Under the pieces are notes generated by a model. It saw only the letters and a list, made by a program, of their open reading frames with translations, searched no databases and was not told the DNA's origin. Shown piece by piece: positions 32,054 to 41,629 of a stretch of DNA of 64,000 bases (position 1 is its first letter; each line of letters starts with the position of its first letter). Made by a program: the position numbers and the translations under genes. The DNA is from Oscillospiraceae bacterium (GTDB lineage: Bacteria; Bacillota; Clostridia; Oscillospirales; Ruminococcaceae): assembly GCA_022835495.1 (NCBI GenBank), contig BQOK01000001.1, positions 3,692,699 to 3,756,698 of the forward strand, read 5' to 3'.

Positions 32054-32734
32054 TCATCTGCGTTTGCGCCGCTGGGCCTCCTGCTTTTGCCGCTGTGTCA
32101 GGCGGCGGCTCTCGCGCATTTTTTGCAGCGCCTTGTTCCAGGTAAAGTCGTCCAGCGCTGCTTGCTCCATGGCTGCCAGTGTGTGGTCAAAATCGGTGGC
32201 GGCAAACACGGAATATCCCCATGCCACCCCCATGCGGGCATACAGTGCCGGCTGGCGGATGCGTGCATACAGTGCCAGGCTCTCTTCCAATTCCTCGGGG
32301 CCCGCCCAATACCACAGCAGCATCACCGCCGCAAAACGAGCCTCAAACTCCTGATTTGACGTTACATATTGTTTTATAAAGCCAATATATTCCTTTTTGT
32401 ATTTTCTCGCTCCCCGCAAGGCCGCACAAAAACTGTCGCATACGCCCCAATTATTTATCGCAGGCAAAAATGCCCTGATCAGGCAAAACCGCTCCTCCAG
32501 GCTCATTGGCGCAGCCCCAATCACCATGCCCCGCAGCATTACTTCCTCGTAGGTTTCATCCGGGGCAGCAAGCGCGGCGTGCCAGTCTCCTTTTGCCAAC
32601 CGCCGGGCCATTTTCTGAAGCAGCGGCAGCCGTACCCCCAGATAGTTTTCCACCCCGGGCAGCAGCTTTTGTTGAAAAACCTTGTAACCCGGGTCCGTCG
32701 CCTCGTTCAGTGCGGCCCGGATGACGCCGGTCAT
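32054..32734 (-). CDS. AlkD-like DNA alkylation repair (HEAT-like) protein
   Basis: 226 residues from the ATG at 32734, which overlaps the stop of the M18 peptidase (ATGA). All-helical with the DNA alkylation repair family pattern: F-Q-Q-K-L-L-P near 21, L-L-Q-K-M-A-R, N-N-W-G-V-C-D-S-F near 98 and W-N-K near 200. AlkD removes bulky cationic alkyl bases by a glycosylase reaction without base flipping. The C-terminus is very basic (R-R-K-R-R), which suits DNA contact. Enzyme activity is inferred from family. Confidence 0.8.
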   Translation of the reverse strand: MTGVIRAALNEATDPGYKVFQQKLLPGVENYLGVRLPLLQKMARRLAKGDWHAALAAPDETYEEVMLRGMVIGAAPMSLEERFCLIRAFLPAINNWGVCDSFCAALRGARKYKKEYIGFIKQYVTSNQEFEARFAAVMLLWYWAGPEELEESLALYARIRQPALYARMGVAWGYSVFAATDFDHTLAAMEQAALDDFTWNKALQKMRESRRLTQRQKQEAQRRKRR

Positions 32735-34029
32735 GGCCGGAACACCCAGCCCTCGCCCTTGGGCGAAAGCCGGGCGGAATACCAGGCGGCGCACGCGGTT
32801 TTCAGCCAACTGGCATCCTGTGCGCCGGCGGTTTCCACCGCCGAGTGCATGGCCAGCTGCGGCAGGCCCACATCTGCCATGGGCACGCTCACCTGGGCCG
32901 CCAGCAGATTGCCCAGCGTGCTGCCGCCCGGCAGGTCCGGGCGGTTATAATATTCCTGTACCGGCACGCCTGCCGCGGCGCACACCGCCCGGAACAGCGC
33001 TGCCGTGGCCGCCGTGGTGGTGTATTTCTGGCTGGCGTTGAATTTCAGCACCACACCGCCGTTTAGGCGCACCGGATGGGCTGCGTCGCCCATCTCGGCA
33101 AAATTCGGGTGGGTGGCGTGCGCGTTGTCAGCGCTGAGCAGCAGGCTTTTTGCCAGCCCCTGCCGGCGCGTTTCGCCGCTTTCCCCCAGCGCCGCACCCG
33201 CCCGGGCCAGAATGTCCGGCAAAAAGCTGCCGCAGGCGCCCTGGCGGGTCCCGCTGCCCACCTCCTCGTTATCGAACAGGCAGAACACCGTGCCCTGGCC
33301 GTGCTCCGCTTCGCCCGCCAAAAACCCTTCCAGCGCGGCCCAGGCACAGCCCAGATCGTCCAGGCGCGGGCAGAGCAGCAGCTCGCCGCCTGGCCCCGCG
33401 GCCCTGCCGGGCTGGCGGCAGTAAAGCAGAATGTCCTCTGCCAGAAGCTCCTCCGGGGTACAGCCTGCCTCGGAGGCCAGCAGCGCGTGGTAGCTTTCCG
33501 GCGCTTCGCCCGGGGCAAAAAGGGCCTGCATGTCCTTTTTTACATCGTATTTATGCCCCTCGTTTATGGCCCGGTCCATGTGAATGGCCAAGTGCGGAAT
33601 TACCGCCAGATCCCCGTCCGGGGCCACAAGGCGGCTCTCGATTCCCTCGGGGGTCTTTACCATCACCCGGCCGGCCAGCCCCAGGGGCCGATCCAGCCAG
33701 GAGGCGCGGATCATTCCGCCATAGCCCTCGGTATCCAGCATGGTGCACCCGGCGTGCACACTGGCGCCTTTTACCTTAAACGCCGGGCTGTCGCTGTGGG
33801 CGGCGGCCATTCGCCAGCCCGCACCGGCTGCAAGGGGCATCCGCCAGGCGATCAGGCTGGAGCCCGCACGCACCGTGTAATATTTTTGGCAGGGCACCAG
33901 CGCCCAGGGCTGCGCCTCCTCCAGCCGTGTATACCCCGCCTCCTCCAGCCGTGCTGCGGTGGTTTGCACCGCGTGCCAGGGGGTAGGGCTTTTTTCTATA
34001 AATGCAAACAGGTCCTTGATTTCCCGCAT
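32731..34029 (-). CDS. apeB: M18-family aminopeptidase
   Basis: 432 residues from the ATG at 34029, 9 bases after GAGG. Metal and catalytic motifs of M18 (aspartyl aminopeptidase type): A-A-H-S-D-S-P-A near 77, R-L-D-D-L-G near 230, D-N-E-E-V-G-S near 264 and a C-terminal M-H-S-A-V-E-T near 408. Cytoplasmic; it trims N-terminal acidic or other residues from peptides. Coupled to the AlkD-like gene. M18 members occur widely in Clostridia. Confidence 0.88.
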   Translation of the reverse strand: MREIKDLFAFIEKSPTPWHAVQTTAARLEEAGYTRLEEAQPWALVPCQKYYTVRAGSSLIAWRMPLAAGAGWRMAAAHSDSPAFKVKGASVHAGCTMLDTEGYGGMIRASWLDRPLGLAGRVMVKTPEGIESRLVAPDGDLAVIPHLAIHMDRAINEGHKYDVKKDMQALFAPGEAPESYHALLASEAGCTPEELLAEDILLYCRQPGRAAGPGGELLLCPRLDDLGCAWAALEGFLAGEAEHGQGTVFCLFDNEEVGSGTRQGACGSFLPDILARAGAALGESGETRRQGLAKSLLLSADNAHATHPNFAEMGDAAHPVRLNGGVVLKFNASQKYTTTAATAALFRAVCAAAGVPVQEYYNRPDLPGGSTLGNLLAAQVSVPMADVGLPQLAMHSAVETAGAQDASWLKTACAAWYSARLSPKGEGWVFRP

Positions 34030-34222
34030 TCCTGTGTTCCTCACTTTTCCATCCTTTTTCGGTCCAGAGCACTTCTATTATACGGCGGCCTTTTACGGCC
34101 CGTCAATGTTGCGGGCGGCAGTTTTTTGTGGGGACTCTTTTTGGCCTGTCCCAATTTTATCCGCCCCTCCCGCATTTTTACGCGCTTCTACATATACTAA
34201 GGAAAAGAAAGGAGCGATCACC

Positions 34223-34750
34223 ATGAAGCAATTGTGGCTTACGGTGTGCGCCGCGGCCCTTTTATTTACTTCCTGTGCGGCCGAGCGCGGCGGGGCCGCC
34301 GGCCCCGCCCCAAGCGGGCAGGCTTCTTCGCAGGCCGCCCCCGCGGCGGTACAGGGGGTGCAGGATACCGAAGATCTGGACGCCGCGCTGGAAGGGCTGC
34401 TCCCCTTTGGGCCAGGCGAAGCGGGCGTGAGCTTAAAAAGCGCTATTGCCGCCGCGGGCCTGCTGGACTGGGCCGAGGACAACGCCGCCGCCAGCGCCAT
34501 TCCTGCCATGACCGCCCACATAGAACGCTGGCTCGAGCAAAAAACACCCGAGGAACAGGCCCGGTTCTGGCTGAACTGGCCCGGTGTGAACGATCTGGCC
34601 CAGGCCGTCGCCCGCGACATGGCGGGCTATCGCAGCCTGCTGGCCGACGCGGGTGATCCCCAGACCCACGACCGCTATACCCCGGCGAAATACCAGCGGC
34701 TGGCCTGCGCAGTGGAAAGCATCGTGGATGCGGGCCTCACCAGCCCGTAA
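34223..34750 (+). CDS. Small lipoprotein, unknown function
   Basis: 175 residues from the ATG at 34223, 8 bases after AAAGGAG. Lipobox F-T-S-C (cysteine 18) followed by a Gly/Ala/Pro/Ser linker to about 45 gives a surface-anchored protein. The body is helical, with a D-L-D-A-A-L-E-G start and a W-L-N-W-P-G-V-N-D-L segment. No known domain was recognised. It stands alone between two minus-strand units and has a strong terminator downstream. Confidence 0.75.
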   Translation: MKQLWLTVCAAALLFTSCAAERGGAAGPAPSGQASSQAAPAAVQGVQDTEDLDAALEGLLPFGPGEAGVSLKSAIAAAGLLDWAEDNAAASAIPAMTAHIERWLEQKTPEEQARFWLNWPGVNDLAQAVARDMAGYRSLLADAGDPQTHDRYTPAKYQRLACAVESIVDAGLTSP

Positions 34751-34783
34751 GGCTTTTGGCGAAAACAGGCCCTCCGGCAGGTA

Positions 34784-34824
34784 CAATACGCCCCCAAAAG
34801 CATGTTGCTTTTGGGGGCGTATTG
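34784..34824 (+). terminator. Rho-independent terminator of the lipoprotein gene
   Basis: A 19-bp perfect stem (34784-34802 with 34806-34824) and a 3-base loop are followed by CGTTGTTTTT. The remaining bases up to 35063 in this 313-base gap show no gene or promoter. Confidence 0.85.
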
Positions 34825-35063
34825 CGTTGTTTTTAAAATTTCCGCGATTCCTTGCTTTTCCTTTTTCCGGAGGCTTTACATGTGCTGCTTCTCCGCACTA
34901 AAAGGCCACGGAGAGGACCATGAGAAAATTGCCAAAACCATGCGGCAGAATGTTTCTTGTCAAAAACCCATGGCTTGCCGGGTCGCTTCCTTTTCACAGA
35001 ACACAACAATTTTTGTGAATGGTTCCAATTTCGCGCAGTTCCTATACTAAAAGTATTTTGTGT

Positions 35064-36194
35064 TTACAGTTTTACAACCTTTAGCTCGTATTCCCGATTT
35101 CCCAGGCCGATCTTCTCGGCGTGCTCCAGGCAGACCCGCCAGTCGGTGGTGGGCGCCGAGTCGATGAAATGGTCGCCGCAGCTGCAGACGCCGGGCGCCG
35201 CCAGGTTGTCGGCCAGTTGGCTTTTGGGCAGCACGGGCATATTGTTGCAGGCGTCGGCACAGGCTTGATCCAGTGCCACCGGGTCAAAGCTTGCGAACAT
35301 GCCCACATCCGGAATGATGGGCGCATCGTTTTCATCGTGGCAGTCGCAGTTGGGCGAAACGTCGATCACCAGGCTGATATGGAAATTAGGCCGGTGCTGC
35401 ACCACCGCTTTTGCATACTCGGCCATGCGGCGGTTCAACTCGTCGTTGGCATTGTAGTCCTCATTTTGAATGGCGTCGAAGTTGCAGTGTGCAAGGCAGC
35501 GCCCGCAGCCCACGCAGCGCCCATGGTCGATCAGCGCTTTGCCGGCGTCGCCAAAGTCGATGGCGTTCTGGCCGCAGGCTTTTGCGCAGGCGTGGCAGCC
35601 CCGGCACAAGGCCTGATCCACCTGGGGTTTGCCTGCGTTGTGCTGCTCCATTTTGCCTGCCCGGCTGCCGCTGCCCATCCCCAAATTTTTAATGGCGCCG
35701 CCAAACCCTGTGGACTCATGCCCCTTAAAATGGTTCAGGCTGATTACAATGTCCGCGTCCATAATGGCCCGGCCGATCTTGGCCAGCTTTACGCACTCGC
35801 CGCCTTCCACCGGCACCTCCGCCTCATCGGTCCCCTTCAGTCCGTCCGCAATGATAACCTGGCAGCCGGTGGAAAGGGGGGTGAATCCGTTTTCGTACGC
35901 GGCCTCGATGTGCTCCAGCGCATGCTTGCGCCGCCCCACATACAAAGTATTGCAGTCGGTCAAAAAGGGCCGGCCGCCCAACTCCCGGATCACATCCGCC
36001 AGAGCCTTTGCATAGTTCGGCCGCAGATACGACAGATTGCCCGGCTCGCCAAAATGGATCTTGATTGCCACGAACTTTTGGTCCATATCGATTTTTCCCA
36101 ACCCTGCGGCCCTCACAAGCCCCTGCAGTTTTTTGGGCAGGTTCATGCCGGGGCGCGCCCGCAGGTCGGTGTAATACACCAGTGATTTTTCCAT
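35064..36194 (-). CDS. DUF362 protein with two [4Fe-4S] clusters
   Basis: 376 residues. An N-terminal DUF362 domain (1-190, with I-K-I-H-F-G-E-P-G-N and S-L-N-H-F-K-G-H) is followed by two ferredoxin motifs: C-R-G-C-H-A-C-A-K-A-C near 197-207 and C-V-G-C-G-R-C-L-A-H-C near 227-237. The C-terminal part has C-D-C-H and ends with another DUF362 segment. Such proteins are common in strict anaerobes and are thought to move electrons, but substrate and partner are unknown. It stands alone before uppP. Confidence 0.82.
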   Translation of the reverse strand: MEKSLVYYTDLRARPGMNLPKKLQGLVRAAGLGKIDMDQKFVAIKIHFGEPGNLSYLRPNYAKALADVIRELGGRPFLTDCNTLYVGRRKHALEHIEAAYENGFTPLSTGCQVIIADGLKGTDEAEVPVEGGECVKLAKIGRAIMDADIVISLNHFKGHESTGFGGAIKNLGMGSGSRAGKMEQHNAGKPQVDQALCRGCHACAKACGQNAIDFGDAGKALIDHGRCVGCGRCLAHCNFDAIQNEDYNANDELNRRMAEYAKAVVQHRPNFHISLVIDVSPNCDCHDENDAPIIPDVGMFASFDPVALDQACADACNNMPVLPKSQLADNLAAPGVCSCGDHFIDSAPTTDWRVCLEHAEKIGLGNREYELKVVKL

Positions 36195-36264
36195 GTTTTC
36201 ATTCCCCTTTCATCCCCGGGCTCGGTGCCGGGGCCTTTCTTGCCGCTATTCTTACCGCTTTTGA

Positions 36265-37086
36265 TCAAAAGCCCAGCAGCGCCGCCGCCAGAACCACTGT
36301 TCCCAGCACAATGCGGTACCAGCCGAACGGTTTGAAGTCGTGCTTTTTTACAAATCCCACCAGGAATTTGATGGCGGCCACGCTCACAAAAAATGCGGTC
36401 ACACAGGCCACTGCCAGCGCAGTTACTTCGCCGCCGGTAAAGGTCAGGCCAGCTGCCAGGTATTTCACCGCTTTCAGAAGGCTGGCGCCAAACATCACCG
36501 GAATCGCCAGGAAAAAGGTGAACTCGGTGACCACCGGCCGGCTGGCCCCAAGCAAAAGGCCGCCTACAATGGTGGCTCCGCTGCGGGAGGTGCCGGGGAT
36601 CATGGCCAGCACCTGCCAAAATCCGATCACGAGCGCCTGTTTATAGCTCAGTTGTGAGAGGTCGGTCACTGTGGGGGTGCGGCGGCGGTTTTCCACCACC
36701 AGGAACAGCACACCGTACAGGATCAGCATAACCGCCACGGTGATATAGTTGTACAGATGGGCGTCCAGCCAGTCATCGAACAAAAGCCCCAGTACTAGCG
36801 CCGGGAGGGTCGCCACCAAAATTTTAAACCAGAGGGTCCAGGTGTCTTTTTTTACAAACTTTTTGGCCGGGTCTGTGCAAAAAGGCCAGAGCTTGGGGAA
36901 ATACAGCAGCACCACCGCAAGAATGGCGCCCAACTGGATGACCACCCGGAACATGCTCATAAACTCGTCGCTATAGGGCATATCCAAAAGCTTTTCAGCC
37001 AGGATCAAATGGCCGGTGCTGCTGATGGGCAGCCATTCGGTGATCCCTTCAATGATGCCGTAAAGGATCGTCTTCAAATATTCCAT
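36265..37086 (-). CDS. uppP: Undecaprenyl-diphosphatase
   Basis: 273 residues, eight predicted helices. The signature [13 protein letters not shown] at 14-26 contains the catalytic Glu/Ser residues, and P-G-T-S-R-S-G near 163 supplies the catalytic Arg. UppP recycles C55-diphosphate for peptidoglycan and teichoic acid export and gives basal bacitracin tolerance. A -10 TATACT (37143-37138) on the minus strand may serve it. Confidence 0.93.
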   Translation of the reverse strand: MEYLKTILYGIIEGITEWLPISSTGHLILAEKLLDMPYSDEFMSMFRVVIQLGAILAVVLLYFPKLWPFCTDPAKKFVKKDTWTLWFKILVATLPALVLGLLFDDWLDAHLYNYITVAVMLILYGVLFLVVENRRRTPTVTDLSQLSYKQALVIGFWQVLAMIPGTSRSGATIVGGLLLGASRPVVTEFTFFLAIPVMFGASLLKAVKYLAAGLTFTGGEVTALAVACVTAFFVSVAAIKFLVGFVKKHDFKPFGWYRIVLGTVVLAAALLGF

Positions 37087-37208
37087 TGCTTCTGCCTCGT
37101 CTCTTTGTGGTCTGGGTCTTTATGACCTATTGTATCAGTATAGCATATCCGCTTTTAAAACAGAACGTTTTTTTGCCGGCCGCTCTTTCTTTTACCCTAT
37201 AAATAAAG

Positions 37209-37214
37209 TATAAT
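37209..37214 (+). promoter_or_regulatory. -10 hexamer upstream of the TrkA pair
   Basis: A perfect TATAAT, with no convincing -35 at 16-18 bases. It lies 133 bases before the TTG start; the leader shows no recognised riboswitch, although potassium transporters of this type are often controlled by c-di-AMP riboswitches. Confidence 0.4.
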
Positions 37215-37346
37215 AAGGGGCGCCGGAGCGGGCGCGGCGCTTTGTCTGAAACAGCCTTGGCCGGCATATCCTTTTCAGGGGCTGCCCCTGCGGCGTTTGA
37301 GCGCCGCCCTTCCGGGGCATCTTATAATAAAACGAGGTGTTTGTTT

Positions 37347-37982
37347 TTGAATATTTTGGTGGTTGGCTGCGGGCGCGCGGGTGCAAACCTGGTGCGCATT
37401 CTGGAACAGCTGGGGCACGAGGTGTCGGTGCTGGATGCCGACCCCGCCGAGCTGGAGCGGCTGGACGGCTTTGAGGGTTATGAATTTTCAGGCGAGGCCC
37501 ACGCGGGCATCCCCATCGACACGGATGTGCTGCGGCGGGCGGGCATTGAAACCTGCGATGCGGCGGTGGTGTCCACCAACGACGACAGCGTAAATATCAT
37601 GGTGGCCCAGATCGCCCGCGAGGTGTTTGGGGTGGAGCGGGTGGTGGCCCGCATCACCGACCCCACGCTGAAGGACTTTTTTGTAAAACAGTACGGCATT
37701 CAAGCCGTGTGCCCCACCAATCTATCGGTGCAAAGCATGCTGCTGGGCGTTCTGCAGGACCAGGAAAGCCGAACCCTTACCGTGGGCGCTTCCACCGCTG
37801 CCTTTTTTACCGTGCCGGCCGCTGAGCATGATGTGGGCCGCCTTTTAAACCGGATCAAGGCGCCCCGGGGCGAGGCGGTGTTCGGGGTGCTGCACCAAAA
37901 CGGTTCAATGGAATTGGCCGCGCAGCCCAGCCCTGTGCTGCGCCAGGGCGACGCCATTATCTATGCCCGCATCGCGGACTGA
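37347..37982 (+). CDS. TrkA/KtrA-type potassium regulatory protein
   Basis: 211 residues from a TTG at 37347 with GAGG 8 bases upstream. RCK_N Rossmann domain starts N-I-L-V-V-G-C-G-R-A-G-A-N-L and is followed by L-D-A-D at 28-31, then an RCK_C domain from about 135. These cytoplasmic subunits gate Trk/Ktr potassium channels by binding nucleotides. It overlaps nothing but is 17 bases before the second copy. No channel subunit gene is in the window. Confidence 0.85.
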   Translation: MNILVVGCGRAGANLVRILEQLGHEVSVLDADPAELERLDGFEGYEFSGEAHAGIPIDTDVLRRAGIETCDAAVVSTNDDSVNIMVAQIAREVFGVERVVARITDPTLKDFFVKQYGIQAVCPTNLSVQSMLLGVLQDQESRTLTVGASTAAFFTVPAAEHDVGRLLNRIKAPRGEAVFGVLHQNGSMELAAQPSPVLRQGDAIIYARIAD

Positions 37983-37998
37983 AAGGAAGCAAACATCC

Positions 37999-38664
37999 AT
38001 GAAAGTGTTAATCGTAGGCGGCGGCAAGGTGGGTTATTATATGGCAAAGACCCTGCTTGCCCACGGCCACCAGCCCCGCGTTTTGGAACGGGACCACAAA
38101 CTGTGCGAGCAGATCGCGAATGAACTGGATATTCCGGTGACGAATGGCGACGGCTCCACGGTGGAGTACCTGCGGGCTGCCGGGTGCGACAAATGCCAGG
38201 CCCTTGTGGCGGTGACCGGCCGGGATGAGGTCAACCTCATTACCTGCCAGATCGCCAAAAAGGCTTTTGCTGTGGAAAAAACGGTGGCCCGTGTCAACAA
38301 TCCCAAAAACGCGGTCGTTCTGCGCAAGCTGGGGGTGGACATTGCGGTGTCCAGCACCGACAATCTGGCCCGCATTTTGGAGCGCGAAGTGGAAACTGCC
38401 GCCATTCAGCAGGTGCTCAGCCTGGCGGGCGGCACTGCTACCCTGATCGAGATCCAGGTGCCGGAGGAGTTTAAGTACCACGGCAAAAGCCTGGCCAATA
38501 TTCCCATTTCTCAGGATGCGGTCATTATCTCCATCACCCGTTCGGGCGAATTGTTGATCCCCCGCGGCAACACCGAGGTGCGCTCTGGCGATAAGGTTCT
38601 CTGCGTTGCGCGGGATACCGCGATGCACGAGCTTGCGGCAGATTGGGGCCTGGCCGAACACTAA
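37999..38664 (+). CDS. TrkA-type potassium regulatory protein, second copy
   Basis: 221 residues from the ATG at 37999 behind AAAGGAAG. Full RCK_N (V-L-I-V-G-G-G-K-V-G-Y-Y, then L-E-R-D at 29-32, then G-D-G-S near 50) and RCK_C domains. It is the closer match to canonical TrkA. The two proteins may form a hetero-ring on a TrkH-type channel encoded elsewhere. Confidence 0.88.
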   Translation: MKVLIVGGGKVGYYMAKTLLAHGHQPRVLERDHKLCEQIANELDIPVTNGDGSTVEYLRAAGCDKCQALVAVTGRDEVNLITCQIAKKAFAVEKTVARVNNPKNAVVLRKLGVDIAVSSTDNLARILEREVETAAIQQVLSLAGGTATLIEIQVPEEFKYHGKSLANIPISQDAVIISITRSGELLIPRGNTEVRSGDKVLCVARDTAMHELAADWGLAEH

Positions 38665-38715
38665 CAGCGAGGCGTTTTGGGTATTCTGTGATTTTTGTGA
38701 GAGGAGGTGTGCGGT

Positions 38716-39129
38716 GTGCTGCATTTTCGCATCGATCCCGCGGGTTCGAAGGTCCTTGGCCTATGGCTGTTTTTGCCCGGTGCGGTGATTTCGCCTTTTT
38801 TGTTTTGGCAGACCTTTTGGGGCGGGGCCTCTTTTTTGGTTGCATGGAGCCTTCTTTCGCTGTGGCTGGCGCCTTTGCGCGCGCGCACGCTGGAGGGCAG
38901 TGTTTCCCTGGGTGAGGTGCGTCTTGCCCAGGGGATCCTTTTTAAAACCAATCATCGGGTACCCACCCGCTTTGTGACCGGCATTTCCCGCTTTCGCACT
39001 CCCCTTTTGCGGGCCTGCCGGTGCAGTTTGCTGCTTCTTTATACCAGCGGCGCCGTACTCATCCTCCCCGGTATCGCCGACGAAACTGCCGACCGGCTGG
39101 TGGAAGCGCTGCAGGGGGGTCGCTCATGA
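38716..39129 (+). CDS. YdbS-like bPH2 membrane protein
   Basis: 137 residues from the GTG at 38716, 8 bases after AGGAGG. Two adjacent helices near 14-50 are followed by a soluble segment (S-L-G-E-V-R-L-A-Q-G) of the bacterial PH-domain 2 type, then another hydrophobic stretch. Size and layout match Bacillus subtilis YdbS. Its stop overlaps the start of the larger partner (ATGA). Such pairs are membrane proteins of uncertain role, linked to envelope stress in some Bacillus work. Confidence 0.7.
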   Translation: MLHFRIDPAGSKVLGLWLFLPGAVISPFLFWQTFWGGASFLVAWSLLSLWLAPLRARTLEGSVSLGEVRLAQGILFKTNHRVPTRFVTGISRFRTPLLRACRCSLLLLYTSGAVLILPGIADETADRLVEALQGGRS

Positions 39130-40526
39130 GCGCGATACAAGTGCAAGGCCGTTTCCATTTTGTATATATTGCGAAATTTATACGTTATGGTCTTGTTCTC
39201 TGCCTGGTTCCTATGCTGCAGGCCCTTATTCGTTTTGACTTGCAAAGCCTTTATACCGCACTTCGGCAGGATGCTGTGATTCTGGTGGTGATGGCGGTGA
39301 TCTCGGTGTGGCTGTGGCGGCAGGCCGGCTTTTCCCTCACACAGGAAGCGCTCACTCTGAAGCTTGGGTTTCTTATCACACGCCAGATCACCCTTCCCTG
39401 CAATCAGGTGGCTGTTTTGGAACAAAGCCGCCCCTTGTGGCTGCGTTTGCTGGGGGCCAGCCGGGTCACCGTTTATGCCGCCCGCAGCGCCCATTTTAAA
39501 ACAGTGCAGTTTTTTTTGCCAAAGCACCAAGCTGCCATTTTGGCCGAAACCATGCTTCCCGTGCGTTCAGACGCCACCTTTTTTGAGCCTACCGGCGCCG
39601 AGCGCATCCGCTTTACCGTACTGAGTGCCAACATTGCCACCACCGCCGCTCTTTTGTGGGTGAGTGCGCGGGAAACCACCCGCATTCTGGGCGAAGGGAT
39701 CGAAGAACAGCTTAATCACCTGGCGCTGGATAATCTTACCCGTATCGAGCAGATCGCCGAATTGTTTTTGCCGGCGGGTGTGGCCTGGCTCTTTACGCTT
39801 GTTTTCGTATTTTGGGGCGTGGCGCTTTTCTGGTCCCTTCTCTCTACCGCGGGCTTCCGGGTCAGCCGCAGCGGCGGGGTCATTCTTGCCAAGGGTGGTC
39901 ACGTAAACCATATCGAGCGGCGTATCCTGGCCAGTGCTGTGATCTGGTGCGACGTGCGCACCACTCCCTCGGCCCGGTTGCTGCGCCGTTATCCGGTGTA
40001 TCTGTGCGCGGGCAGCTTTGATGGCGGCGATATCCCCATCCTTGTTTATAAAAAGGGCCAGGAAGCGCTCTTGGAAGCGTTGATGCCTCAATTCCGCCTA
40101 TGCCCTGCCGCACTGGGTCCGGTTGCGGATCGTTCTCTGCCACAATTCCTGTGGAAAGGCGGAGCTGCCTTTGCCTTTTGCGGCGCGCTGGCCGGGGTAT
40201 CGGTGTGGCAGCTGCCTCAACTCACCCCTGTGCTGATCATTCCGCTGCTGCTCAGCCTGGGCCTGGTTTTGGTTTCCCTTGAAGCCTGGTTTACCGAGGG
40301 GGTGCATCGCAATTCGAACCATACCCTGGCGGTCCAGTATAGTCGCTGGTTTACCCGGCACAGCCTGTGTGTGTTTACCCCAGACCGGGCTTTTTCCACG
40401 TTTCAAACGCCTTTTTCCGAAAACGTGGCCCGCTGCAATTTTACGCTGCGGCTGCCCTGCCGCCGCAAGATAAAGCTTCGCGGCATCAAGCGCTATCAGG
40501 CGGACCAGCTTAAGCTGGTAGATTAA
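39126..40526 (+). CDS. YdbT-like bPH2 multi-domain membrane protein
   Basis: 466 residues from the ATG at 39126. Three helix-pair plus bPH2 units in tandem, e.g. S-L-T-Q-E-A-L-T-L-K-L-G-F near 75 and R-V-S-R-S-G-G-V-I-L near 247, as in YdbT. The C-terminus is strongly basic. Coupled to the YdbS-like gene. Function unknown; the domain may bind lipid or protein partners at the membrane. Confidence 0.75.
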   Translation: MSAIQVQGRFHFVYIAKFIRYGLVLCLVPMLQALIRFDLQSLYTALRQDAVILVVMAVISVWLWRQAGFSLTQEALTLKLGFLITRQITLPCNQVAVLEQSRPLWLRLLGASRVTVYAARSAHFKTVQFFLPKHQAAILAETMLPVRSDATFFEPTGAERIRFTVLSANIATTAALLWVSARETTRILGEGIEEQLNHLALDNLTRIEQIAELFLPAGVAWLFTLVFVFWGVALFWSLLSTAGFRVSRSGGVILAKGGHVNHIERRILASAVIWCDVRTTPSARLLRRYPVYLCAGSFDGGDIPILVYKKGQEALLEALMPQFRLCPAALGPVADRSLPQFLWKGGAAFAFCGALAGVSVWQLPQLTPVLIIPLLLSLGLVLVSLEAWFTEGVHRNSNHTLAVQYSRWFTRHSLCVFTPDRAFSTFQTPFSENVARCNFTLRLPCRRKIKLRGIKRYQADQLKLVD

Positions 40527-40543
40527 AGAGAAAGGGCCATGCA

Positions 40544-41194
40544 ATGTACCATACTGTACTTTTTGACCTGGACGGCACGCTGCTGAATACCATTCAGGAT
40601 CTGGCCGACGCTGCCAATTGGGTCTGCGCCCAAAATGGCTGGCCACAGCATACCTTAGAGGAATACAAGCGGTTTGTGGGCAATGGTATTCCCAAGCTCT
40701 GTGAGCGGTTTACCCCACCCCAGGCCCGCGGGCCGCAGCAGTTGGCGCACACCCTGGTAGCCTTTGAAGCCCGTTATGGGCTCCACAAACAGGATGCCAC
40801 CGCGCCCTATCCCGGCATTTCCGACCTGCTGAATCATCTTTCCTCTGCCGGGATCTGCTTTGGGGTACTCACCAACAAGGAGCACCGCCTTGCCCAGGCT
40901 GTGATGGAATACTATTTTCCGGGTGTGTTTTCCTTTGTGCAGGGTGCCGTGCCCGGCGTGCCCCCCAAACCCGACCCTGCCGGGGCAAAGACCCTGATGG
41001 CCCGCATGGGCGCCGTGCCCCAAACCACTCTTTTTGTGGGCGACAGCGACGTGGATGTTTTCACCGCCCACAATGCGGGCCTGGCTGCCTGCGGGGTGTT
41101 GTGGGGGTTCCGCGGCAAAGCGGAGCTGCAGAATGCGGGAGTCGAGCACCTGGTTGCCAGCCCCCCCGAGTTGCTGGATATTATCCTTACATAA
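40544..41194 (+). CDS. gph: HAD phosphatase, phosphoglycolate phosphatase-like
   Basis: 216 residues. HAD motif I D-L-D-G-T-L-L-N-T at 8-16, motif II L-T-N-K near 107, motif III K-P-D-P near 141 and motif IV G-D-S-D-V-D near 165-170. The family dephosphorylates 2-phosphoglycolate or other small phosphates. It lies 17 bases after the YdbT-like gene and ends in a strong terminator. Confidence 0.82.
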   Translation: MYHTVLFDLDGTLLNTIQDLADAANWVCAQNGWPQHTLEEYKRFVGNGIPKLCERFTPPQARGPQQLAHTLVAFEARYGLHKQDATAPYPGISDLLNHLSSAGICFGVLTNKEHRLAQAVMEYYFPGVFSFVQGAVPGVPPKPDPAGAKTLMARMGAVPQTTLFVGDSDVDVFTAHNAGLAACGVLWGFRGKAELQNAGVEHLVASPPELLDIILT

Positions 41195-41245
41195 AAAACG
41201 GAAGGGTTGCCCTTCTGCTCGATTCCCACGGGCCATGCCAAAAAA

Positions 41246-41276
41246 GAGAACCAAACCGGGGTACGGTTTGGTTCTC
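41246..41276. terminator. Bidirectional terminator between gph and tRNA-Glu
   Basis: A 13-bp perfect stem GAGAACCAAACCG / CGGTTTGGTTCTC with T7 on the plus side and T6 on the minus side. It ends gph on plus and the tRNA transcript on minus. Confidence 0.9.
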
Positions 41277-41285
41277 TTTTTTTGG

Positions 41286-41357
41286 TGACCCGTCCGGGAA
41301 TCGAACCCGGGTTACCGCCGTGAAAGGGCGATGTCTTGACCGCTTGACCAACGGGCC
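41286..41357 (-). tRNA. tRNA-Glu (anticodon TTC)
   Basis: Minus strand cloverleaf starting GGCCCGT and ending ACGGGTCA, with the anticodon loop CTTTCAC on a CGCC..GGCG stem and T-arm CGGGTTCGATTCCCG. No CCA is encoded. Confidence 0.95.
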
Positions 41358-41449
41358 TTATAAATACAAGGCTTAGCTAAAACAGCAAGCATTTTGTCGC
41401 CCACTATTGCGGGCGACCCCCCATGTATTCTAGCTAAACCTTGTATCAG

Positions 41450-41526
41450 TGGTAGCGGTAACTGGATTCGAACCGGTGACACTTCGGGTATGAACCGAAT
41501 GCTCTAGCCAACTGAGCTATACCGCC
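41450..41526 (-). tRNA. tRNA-Met (anticodon CAT)
   Basis: Minus strand cloverleaf from GGCGGTA to TACCGCT-A-CCA, anticodon loop TTCATAC on TTCGG/CCGAA. The acceptor starts with a G-U pair rather than the C-A mismatch of an initiator, so it is an elongator Met (or, less likely, a lysidine-modified Ile tRNA). The 3' CCA is encoded. Confidence 0.92.
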
Positions 41527-41629
41527 ACATTTATCCGCCGTTTGAAAGGCGCCCTTATATTATATTAAACAGGCTGGGGCTTGTCAATACTTTTTTGCCC
41601 CGTTTTTACAAAATTATCCCCTGCAAAAC

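Noticed and set aside
34802..35050. Plus-strand frame of 82 codons after the lipoprotein terminator
   Set aside because: It begins inside the terminator hairpin and has no ribosome site.
37209..37346. c-di-AMP riboswitch upstream of the TrkA pair
   Set aside because: No conserved ydaO/yuaA core could be recognised in the 133-base leader.
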